DNA from: Larix sibirica
Lineage: Eukaryota > Streptophyta > Pinopsida > Pinales > Pinaceae
NCBI GenBank assembly: GCA_004151065.3
Contig: NWUY0304354931.1
Location: forward strand, 17,804-28,831
Reading direction: 5' to 3'
DNA: 11,028 nt
The position numbers were made by a program, and so were the translations under genes. Below the pieces are notes generated by a model that did no database searches, was not told the origin of the DNA, and saw only the letters and a list, made by a program, of their open reading frames with translations. Shown here in pieces: positions 1-6,875 of the stretch (position 1 is its first letter; each line of letters begins with the position of its first letter).

Positions 1-784
1 TACATAAGGATTTCCATCACCCTGATAACCCTCTCTGGCTATGCAAGAACAATATTCTTGTGTTAAAATTACTCTAAATTGTTCCCTTTGCAATCCTGCT
101 CTTTGTAATAATGTTGGCAAAAACTCGTCAACATTTTTTTGTTGTGCAGATGTCCATACCCCAACTTCAAATATACTAAAGCATTTTTCAAAAAATTCCC
201 TAAATCATGGACATATAAAATAATACTTTATGGTTGATTCGATATCCAACGTTCGTGGCAATTCGATTTTTTCTTATGAACTGTGTGTAACAAAACTCCA
301 TTGAAATCAAAAATAATCAATGCCACAAGATCAAACATATGTCAATTCATTGGCTGATTTCATCAATTGTTAAATGACCTTTAAATCAACTCATATGATT
401 GAATTACAAATCCAACAATGCATTGTTCTAAAATAGTAAATAATAACTTCACCCAATTTCAACAAACATGATAAATTAACATTGGGATAATGTTGTGTGC
501 AACACTCTTGAAAGATTCCACTAACTTTGAAAGAATAAGAATTAACAATGCAATGTGAGATTTAAGAATAAGAATTAACGATGCATTGTGACATTTTGGG
601 AAAATCCTTGGGTAAAATATGTATCTTGCCAAATTCACCTTTGCATCTAAATTGGATGAAACGAAATTACTTACTTTCATACTTGTGCCCAAAAGGCCTA
701 AAATGTCTCACACTTTGAACCTTCACAATCCCACTTTTACCATCTAACCAAAACCCATTTGAGAACACTCTCCTAGTTGCTTAA
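1..784. other. Non-coding AT-rich stretch upstream of the PPR pseudogene
   Basis: I see no recognisable gene here. The two short open frames (41-223 plus, 459-692 minus) have no family signature and ordinary AT-rich composition. The only structure is the 33-bp-period direct repeat at 531-593. The PPR reading frame can be followed back to about 785, and in that frame a TAA lies at 782-784. The sequence before it does not continue the PPR motif pattern, so the pseudogene's 5' part is missing or unrecognisable. I could not identify a promoter. Confidence 0.6.
531..593. repeat. Imperfect tandem repeat, two 30-bp copies at 33-bp spacing
   Basis: The segment 531-560 (AAGAATAAGAATTAAC..., running to GTGAGA) is repeated at 564-593 with three substitutions. 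The copies are separated by TTT. It looks like a local slippage-type duplication that has since diverged. No function is suggested. Confidence 0.85.
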
Positions 785-1174
785 TATGGTTCGATGCTCG
801 TCAACATGTATGTCAAGTGCGGAAACAAGGCGAACGCTCGCAGAGTTTTTGATCAAATTCCTAAGTGGTATGTGTGTTCATGGACTCTAATGATTGCAGC
901 TTATGCAAATCATGGCCCTCCTTAGGAGGCCCTCAATCTCTTCTACCAAATGATGGTGATAGGCGTCCAACTGAATCACTTCACCTTCGACAGTGTTCTG
1001 TCAGCATGCGCCAACCAACCATATCTACAACAGGGCATGGAAATCCATCACCGAATAATAAAGAGAGGATATCAGTCTCATGTCGTTGTGGTGAATGCCC
1101 TACTAGATATGTATAAAAAATGTGGGAGGATAAAGATTGCACGTGAACTATTTGACGAAATTCCTGAACGAGAT

Positions 1175-1730
1175 ATCATATCCTGGACGATTCTGCTTAC
1201 TGGGTATGCATAGAATGGGTTTATAGATGAAGCCCTAAAACTATTTAAGGAAATTCCTGAGAAGGATGTGGTCTCATGGAATGAAATGGTTATAGGGTTT
1301 GTGCAGAATGGGTTCATTGGTGAGGATTGAAATATGTGTGAGAAAATGTGGCAGTGGGACATGGCGTCATGGAATGCAATGATTGTAGGATTTACAGGTT
1401 GGGCTTGCTGACGAATCCCTCAGACTCTTTTAGGGAATGGCACAATGCGATGCGTTCTCATGTAATATAGTGATTGCAGGGTTTGCACAAAATGGGATTG
1501 TGAACAAAGCCCTTGATTTCTTTGAAAAAATGCCTCGCAGGGATGTGTTTTCATGGACTGTGATGATTGTGGGATTTTCACAAAATGGGCTTGTTGACAG
1601 AGCCTTGAAACTGTTTAAGGAAATTCCTTGGCCGAATGTGGTCTCATGGAATGTCGTGATTGCGGGATTTGAATGGAATGGGCATGCCGAGGATGCAATG
1701 AAGTTCTATAAACAAATACAGTCAGTTGGC
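1175..1730 (+). repeat. Tandem 93-bp PPR motif array (31-residue S-type units)
   Basis: Five consecutive units start at 1175, 1268, 1361, 1452 and 1545. Each encodes a 31-residue motif beginning in the pattern (I/V)(I/V)SWNxMI and ending in D or N. A sixth, longer motif starts at 1638. All units are 93 bp except the third, which is 91 bp (1361-1451). This pinpoints the 2-bp deletion that shifts the frame. Runs of 31-residue motifs are typical of PLS-class PPR proteins, where each motif contacts one RNA base. Confidence 0.9.
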
Positions 1731-2480
1731 GTGGATCCAAACTTGAAGACATTCCCCAGTGTTCTACCAGCATGTTCCAACTTGGAAGCTATGGAACAAG
1801 GTGTGGAAATCCATGAGAAAATAATAAGATTTGGATTTCAATATGATACTCTAGTCACAAATGCACTGATAGATATGTATGCAAAATGTGGAAACATACA
1901 AAAAGCACATGAATAGTTTGACAATATGCATCAACGAATCATTTTCTCCTGGACAACTATGATTGAAGGATATGCAATGCATGGTTATGGAAAGGAGGCC
2001 CTCAATCTCTTTGAGCAAATGAAACACTCTGGCATGAGTCCAAACATAATCACCTTTGTTAGTGTTTTGTCCACCTGCAGCCATGCAAGTCTAGAGGATG
2101 AGGGCTATCAATATTTAAATTGCATGCAAGAAATTTACCACATCACACCTACAATGGAGCATAATAGATGCTTTGTTGACCTTCTTGTTCATGTAGAGCA
2201 TTTGGTTGAAGCTCAAGACCTCAGAAAACAATTGCCAATAAAACCTGATCCTACTATCTGGATTTTTTTGTTAGGTTCCTATAGAATACATAAGAATATG
2301 GGGGCTAGGAGAAAGGGTGGAATAATGTCTTTTTGAAATGGACCCCAAAACTCAACACCTTATGTGCTCCTCTCAAACATCTATGCAACAGCTGGAAGGT
2401 GGGACCGCATTGAAAATATATGGAAAATGATGAAAGATAGAGGCATAAAAAAGACTCCTAGATGTAGTTGGATTGAGATC

Positions 2481-2532
2481 AATAAGAAAATGCATGTTTT
2501 CCTAGTAATAAGAAAATGCATGTTTTCCTAGT
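2481..2532 (+). repeat. Perfect 26-bp tandem duplication inside the E+ region
   Basis: Bases 2481-2506 (AATAAGAAAATGCATGTTTT, then CCTAGT) are repeated exactly at 2507-2532. The unit encodes part of the conserved 'NKKMHVFLV' stretch linking the E+ region to the DYW domain. Because 26 is not a multiple of three, the duplication shifts the frame and by itself disconnects the DYW domain from the PPR array. The identity of the copies suggests a recent event compared with the substitutions elsewhere. Confidence 0.97.
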
Positions 2533-2901
2533 GGCAGATAGGTCACACCCAAAAACCTATGAAATCTATACAAAGATGGAGAGCCTATGTTGGGAGTTGA
2601 AGTTGGAAAGGTATATTCCTGATAAGAGCTATGTGTTGAATGATGTGAAAGAGGAGGATGAGGAACAAATTCTTAATTATCATAGTGAGAAGTTAGCAAT
2701 TGCATTGGGTTGTTGAACACACCCTTGGGAACAACTGTTCGAGTTATCAATAACCTTCGAGTGTGCATTGACTGCGACACTACAACCAATTTCATCTCCA
2801 AGATTGTTGCAAGAGAAATCATAGTGAGGGATTCCATTCGGTTCCATCATTTCAAAGATGGGAAATGTTCTTGTGGGGATTATTGGTTATGGTACGTATA
2901 G
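2516..2901 (+). other. DYW deaminase domain remnant of the PPR pseudogene
   Basis: This is the C-terminal domain of the pseudogene, read in frame from 2516 to about 2710 and then in the next frame to 2901. The deaminase HxE motif is at 2681-2689 (HSE), followed by CxxC at 2764-2775 (CIDC) and the terminal [14 protein letters not shown] at 2845-2886. DYW domains bind two zinc ions, and the histidine usually following the CxDC cysteines is aspartate here (CIDCD). The reading frame runs four codons beyond the terminal Trp to TAG at 2899-2901, where intact proteins normally stop. Both changes fit loss of constraint. Confidence 0.9.
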
Positions 2902-3873
2902 CAACAAGCTATAACATAGGCTTAAAGTATGCTACAGGGAGGGGGTTGAGTTATATATGTTGTGGAGAAGGAAGTCCCATGGAGATGGAGGTGAATGAGG
3001 GGGTCACAAGGAAAAAATGAATTTGCTTCTGAAAAAATAAATCTCCTACCATATCTGCACTTCTTTCAACCACTTGTGGGATATAGGGGTTGCCATTTCT
3101 CTTTATAGTTTAGAATATTTCCATGGGAACATGAATGCCATCCCTATATTTTATTGTTTGATTTTATTCTACATCACTTACTATGATTTTCACAACCCAT
3201 GATCAGATGCTTTTCTTTCCTTCCCCTTTACATGAGACCAAAATAATAGCTTCACTAACCGAACTCCCAATATTTTTTCAACATATTGCTGAAAAAAATA
3301 GGAATCCCACTCATTAGTGCCATAACCTTAGAAAAGGCTGTCATCATGCAACATAAAGTAGGGTTGTGCTTCCAAACATAGGACAAGTTATGCCATAAGT
3401 ATTTTAAAACCGACTGCACACAAAAAACTAGAATCTCTCCTTGAAGATAAAAGAAATAATTATCAGAACTTCATTCTAGCCCTCAAGGGGAAGGAAGAGG
3501 GTGTGCTTTCATAATGTTTGTATAGTAAGAATGACACTTTGACAATGCAGGATTTTTGGTTAGAAAGAATTGACGTATTACATTATTTTCTTCACTGTTG
3601 TTGAGTGTTACTCTTCCCTACAAGCAAAAGTCCATGCTACCAAATACAACCATAGGCCACACTCCCTGCCCTACTCCATGAAATTATTAGTGAGAGGAGA
3701 TTTAAAATTTGAGAGAGCTCCCTCTATAACCAAAAATGATATGATTCTAGTGTTGCATTATAGCGTGCTCAAGAATGGTGTCAAACTTGTATTGGCAGTA
3801 AGCAATGATTACAAAGAAATATGCATTGTTCTCTGAATTTTTGTAAGTTTGTGCTCCACTTATTAGTTTCAGC
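2902..3873. other. Non-coding stretch downstream of the PPR pseudogene
   Basis: The first part would correspond to the old 3' untranslated region, and an AATAAA hexamer sits at about 3035-3040. An 88-codon open frame starting from a TTG at 3570 and ending at 3836 has no recognisable motif, and I do not call it a gene. I see no repeat longer than short AT-rich words. Confidence 0.5.
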
Positions 3874-4011
3874 TGTAGCATCCTTATTTTCTATGTAGTC
3901 TTGAATTTTTGTTAACATGTATAGGTAAAAGGAAAAGATTATGTAGCATCCTTATTTTCTATGTAGTCTTGAATTTTTGTTAACATGTATAGGTAAAAGG
4001 AAAAGATTATG
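3874..4011. repeat. Perfect 68-bp tandem duplication
   Basis: Positions 3874-3941 are repeated without a mismatch at 3942-4009, and the match continues two bases further (TG). The unit starts TGTAGCATCCTTATTTTCTA and ends GGAAAAGATTA. The flanks do not match (C at 3873 against A at 3941). It lies in non-coding DNA and is most simply a recent replication or repair duplication. Confidence 0.97.
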
Positions 4012-4376
4012 AATGTTAAGGGGAAGGCTTCTATTTATATAGGTGTTCTTGACACCGCTCATACCCTATTTGGTTAGATTTTTTTTCAATAATTTAAATT
4101 TAACAATCATATATGTATATATGTATAGATTATACTAGAATTGTATATAGAAAGAATTTGACAAATTCCAAAGTTTCCCATACCTATTTCAATAAAACAA
4201 AACGATATGGCATTATTTGCTAGTAAAAAGTTATATATTAGCAAAGAAAAATATACAAAGTAGTTTGAGTCCCGTTCCCAGCCCTTGACAAACTTCTCTC
4301 CTTGTATCTTCTAAATTTTAATTCAGTCAAGTCTCCAGACTTATGAGCAGTGTAGAATGAATTTTTTGAGACTTGG
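4012..4376. other. AT-rich stretch with TATATG microrepeat
   Basis: No gene is visible. A short imperfect TATATGTA repeat lies at about 4109-4126, next to a poly-T tract near 4079-4087. Nothing else is recognised. Confidence 0.5.
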
Positions 4377-4533
4377 GAGTACTCGAGAGTCTTGCTGAGT
4401 CAACCCTCACCTTGAGTACTCTGCCAATACTTGTCTAGAAACTATCCAATATTGTCAAACTCACCAAAAATCATTGGTACTCATGGAAATCGGGAAGACT
4501 CGTCCAAAACTCGCTGGAGACTCGCGCGGACTC
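4377..4533. repeat. GAGTC/GACTC cluster, left side of the mosaic
   Basis: The palindrome GAGTACTC occurs twice (4377-4384 and 4414-4421). GAGTC occurs at 4387-4391 and 4397-4401. Its reverse complement GACTC occurs at 4497-4501, 4519-4523 and 4529-4533, in the context GACTCG. Local GC content is visibly higher than in the surroundings. Together with the GAGTC cluster at 5671-5720 it brackets about 1.1 kb of decayed coding sequence. I take it as a possible element end, but no exact terminal inverted repeat or target-site duplication was found. Confidence 0.55.
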
Positions 4534-4589
4534 TTATGGACGTAGAAAATCCACCCACGGAAAAGGCCATGGAAAACCCTCCAAATTCC

Positions 4590-4894
4590 ATTCAAACTTC
4601 TGCTAGGAACATCAATCTGCTGACATATGATGGTAGTGTTTTAGGGATAAACATAGTTTTCTCAAATTCATTGTCAACAACGGCACACATTGCTGGTACA
4701 ATGATCACCATAAGTTGTCATAGAATGCTGATATAAAATCAAACCATGAAATGCTAAATATTGCAGCATTGTTGTAACAACACATTCACCTTCAAAAGGT
4801 TGGGGTTTGGTGTCTTTATTTCCTAGAGGACTGTTCCCGATCTCAATGTCATGAATTAGGACCCCAAAAGGTTGCCTTGATGCAAAGTATTACT
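4590..4894 (-). pseudogene. Coding-like minus-strand remnant, family unknown
   Basis: Two overlapping minus-strand frames look protein-like. The first is open for about 68 codons, from about 4894 down to about 4690, and includes SRQPFGVLIHDIEIG and KPQPFEGECV. The second is open from about 4725 to a TGA near 4592 and includes VPAMCAVVDNEFEK and LPSYVSRLMFLAEV. Their composition is mixed and globular rather than the Lys/Asn/Ile/Phe-heavy translation expected from random AT-rich DNA. The frame change between them suggests a frameshifted gene or transposon piece. I do not recognise the family. It lies downstream, on the same strand, of the Gag-like remnant at 5104-5331, and both sit between the GACTC and GAGTC clusters. 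Confidence 0.35.
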
Positions 4895-5045
4895 GATGTC
4901 TCAAAACCTCCAAAGATTACTTTCAAATGCTCTCATCCTAGATGTCTTCCAACTAATCCAAGACAGAAAACTAGTGCACCTGTAAACTACATAAGCAACC
5001 TCAGTCTTCAAGTGCATCATACTCAACAGTGACGCGAACCCATTC

Positions 5046-5059
5046 ATATATATATATAT
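5046..5059. repeat. (AT)7 microsatellite
   Basis: Seven AT dinucleotides in a row lie between the two minus-strand coding-like remnants. This is a simple sequence repeat with no further significance visible. Confidence 0.9.
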
Positions 5060-5103
5060 TAGCATTCCTTATAACAGGGCCAACCCATGAACCACTGGAT
5101 TCT

Positions 5104-5331
5104 TCATAGTTTATACAAGGTTGACCACAAGATATTATTGAAGGCGCCTTCACATTTAGCCCCAATGATGAGACTGTTGGTGATTGTTAAAGGTATAGTA
5201 TGCCCTGTCAATACCTTGATCATACATATTTTTGTCTAATGAACAATTACTTCAATATCAAACATGCTAGTGGTTTTCGCAATTGCTAGAGAGTCACATA
5301 TTTCTTTGACTTGCATCATATCAGTCCTCAT
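5104..5331 (-). pseudogene. Ty1/copia-like Gag fragment (UBN2-type), decayed
   Basis: Read on the minus strand from ATG at 5331, one frame runs 75 codons to TGA at 5106-5104, with a single internal TAG at 5238-5236. It begins MRTDMMQVKEICDSLAIAK and continues FDIEVIVH. The pattern 'KxICDSLA(x)nDxEVIxx' resembles the conserved centre of the copia Gag (UBN2 / retrotran_gag_2) domain, where an 'ExxDxLAxxGxxxxDxDxV' helix pair is typical. The usual following 'LxGLGxEF' motif is not clearly preserved. No nucleocapsid zinc knuckle follows. The assignment rests on motif resemblance only. It could equally be another transposon-derived protein piece. Confidence 0.4.
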
Positions 5332-5670
5332 GCCGGAGGGAGTCTCACCTGGTATTGAAATTTATTTACTTCCACCAAGACAAAACCTTGCACAAACATA
5401 CTTCTACTGAATCAATGATACAAAACTTGTAACAATCCTTGGACTTAATATTTTGGTAGCATTTTCAACATACTCCAGTCATATGCCTTAAGGATCTGAC
5501 CTCATATTGTTGTTCCAAAACCATTATAATGATTCCAAGTCTAAGTTTGGTGCAATGTAGCACTAGACTGAGACTTATATGGATTGGAAATGCCATTAGC
5601 TTCTATTTGTGCCCAAAATTAACAATTTTAAGTTTTTTTCATATTTTCCGAGCCTTGTTGATTCTATCCC

Positions 5671-5731
5671 GAGTCAATCCCGAGTCTTTCCCAAGTCGTT
5701 GAGTCATTGTCAGCTGAGTCTTTTCCGACTC
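5671..5731. repeat. GAGTC cluster, right side of the mosaic
   Basis: GAGTC occurs at 5671-5675, 5682-5686, 5701-5705 and 5716-5720, mostly as CGAGTC or TGAGTC, with one GACTC at 5727-5731. A related cluster occurs at 10289-10310 (three GAGTC), immediately before the same downstream sequence GCAACATTG. The cluster therefore belongs to the dispersed repeat whose copies are at 5701-6060 and 10279-10480. Confidence 0.7.
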
Positions 5732-6060
5732 CAATTTATGCAACATTGCTTATGATCATATTGAATATGGTTCATGGATTACCTTTTGTGGTTCTGAAGG
5801 ATGGTGTTTATGAAGGATTTGTCCTCCACAAGCATCGTATAAATGAGGGATTCCAAGTGTTGGCTATTTCTCCAACAATCCACTTCAGATATGCTATTAA
5901 TACCATGGGAAAACCACTAATATTGACTACTAGTAGTGCCTAATATATTTGAAGAGCTATTTCTGCAAACTCCTTATTTCCCAATGTCCTTGTTAGAAGA
6001 AGATGGAGTCTAGGACTTTGTGCTAACTTCTAGTTTTTTTTCCGATTATTTTTCTTTTGT
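5701..6060. repeat. Dispersed repeat, copy 1 (long form)
   Basis: This segment shares three collinear blocks with 10279-10480: the GAGTC cluster plus GCAACATTG (ending 5748), then 5903-5943 (41 bp, 4 differences, all transitions), then 5953-6032 (80 bp, 6 differences), followed by a T-rich tail. Compared with copy 2 it has an extra 147 bp inside (5749-5902 against 7 bp) and about 10 bp extra before 5953. It is probably part of a transposable element. Neither copy shows clear ends or a target-site duplication. Confidence 0.9.
5707..5943 (+). pseudogene. Copia GAG-pre-integrase-like fragment, decayed
   Basis: A 78-codon open frame contains HGLPFVVLKDGVYEGFVLHK at about residues 23-42. This resembles the region of Ty1/copia polyproteins just before the integrase, which usually reads HGLPxxxxxDxVCEGCxxGKH, with the cysteines and histidines binding zinc. 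Both cysteines are replaced here (Tyr and Phe), each by a single G-to-A or G-to-T change, and no integrase core follows, so it is not functional. The first 14 codons and the last 14 codons recur in copy 2 of the dispersed repeat. The copia-like part lies within the 147 bp that copy 2 lacks. Assignment is by motif resemblance. Confidence 0.5.
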
Positions 6061-6875
6061 TTCAAATTAATCCCTTCACAAAACCAATCCTATATAGGAA
6101 CACCATCAAGGAGTGTTTGCATTCAATATATATTTATATCCCCCCTCATTTCACTCGGTGTAAAGGACTATATCAACGACTCCAATTGTGGATAGTTTTG
6201 GGCCAAAATATTCGCATTCAATAAATAAGCTTAGTAGAGATTTTGTGATAGATTAACACTTAGGTTGAAGTGAGCAAGAAACCTATATTGAAATGGCCCC
6301 ACTAATGGACACATCCAATATAATGTATACTCTATAAATTATGTAACCCCAAAGGAAGCTAAATTGCCACCAATAGATTTCCAACACAACCTAAACCACA
6401 TAACCAAACCCATGGTGATTAAATTTTTGGGAGCTTTTTCTTCAATTTTTTGGGAAGACCAGTGGGTCTAGAGTATTTAATTCTATTTTGGTAAATAAAA
6501 AATCATTTTCATTAATATACAAGAGGAATTCATTGCTAGAGTCTTGGTAAGATAAGTTGGCTTTTAACCAAGTTTAGGGTCCCCTTGAGCCAGATCCAAT
6601 GAAGTAGAAATGATTTTAAAGTCCTTAATAACAAACGTTCCAAATGATGGCACATATTGAATATTTCCTAGAGTTTACAATCAAAATTATCAGATCCAAC
6701 TCTACAATAAAATATTTTATTTCTATGTCAGGAATATACAAAAATATTGATATCCCCTAATATGTATAAGTTATGCAGATTGAGATTGAACATAATAGCT
6801 ATTATCTGGTACATTTTTCCTTGAAATAGACATGAAATTAAATTTCAAAAATATGATTTCCAAACTTCATCAGAA
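6061..6875. other. Featureless AT-rich stretch
   Basis: I see no gene, repeat or regulatory site that I can support here. Stops are dense on both strands and no protein-like stretch was found. Confidence 0.5.

Larger units (their letters stand above)
785..2901 (+). pseudogene. PPR protein, PLS/DYW class, 5'-truncated and multiply disrupted pseudogene
   Basis: Intact relatives are organelle-targeted RNA-binding proteins that specify C-to-U editing sites, with the DYW domain as cytidine deaminase. Seen here, in order: PPR motifs from 785 (NMYVKCG, SWTLMIAAYA, HFTFDSVLSACA, MEIHHRIIKRG), six motifs of the SWNxMIxGFxQNG type from 1175, further P/L/S motifs to about 2290 (NALIDMYAKCGN, FVSVLSTCSHA), an E/E+ region (PYVLLSNIYATAGRW, SWIEINKK) and a DYW domain ([25 protein letters not shown]). 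No plausible start codon, transit peptide or upstream motifs are present. Lesions: in-frame stops at 923, 1211, 1328, 1431, 1914 and 2323; a 2-bp loss near 1395; a 1-bp gain near 2301-2305; a 1-bp loss near 2347-2350; a 26-bp duplication at 2481-2532; a 1-bp loss near 2710. The normal stop right after DYW is also gone, and four extra codons precede TAG at 2899. Working frames are 794 onward, then 1395 onward, 2305-2349, 2349-2506, 2516 onward and 2710 onward. Family assignment is certain; the orthologue is unknown. Confidence 0.95.

Noticed and set aside
531-593. Possible CRISPR-like or satellite array
   Set aside because: There are only two imperfect copies with a 3-bp spacer. It is a simple local duplication.
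865-1116. Plus-strand open frame overlapping the PPR remnant
   Set aside because: It is in the wrong frame. The PPR motifs are read in the frame of 794 and 950.
1211-1213. Stop-codon recoding or RNA editing rescuing the PPR frame
   Set aside because: The TAG sits where CAG or CAA (Gln) is usual, which could suggest editing, but the several frameshifts elsewhere cannot be rescued this way.
1078-1362. Minus-strand open frame opposite the PPR array
   Set aside because: It is an antisense shadow of the tandem PPR motifs, with periodic composition caused by the 93-bp units.
3570-3836. 88-codon plus-strand open frame
   Set aside because: It begins at a TTG, shows no motif or family resemblance, and is within the length expected by chance. 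Nothing around it supports transcription.
4431-4736. 101-codon plus-strand open frame
   Set aside because: It runs through the GACTC cluster and then antisense to a more protein-like minus-strand frame. There is no family motif.
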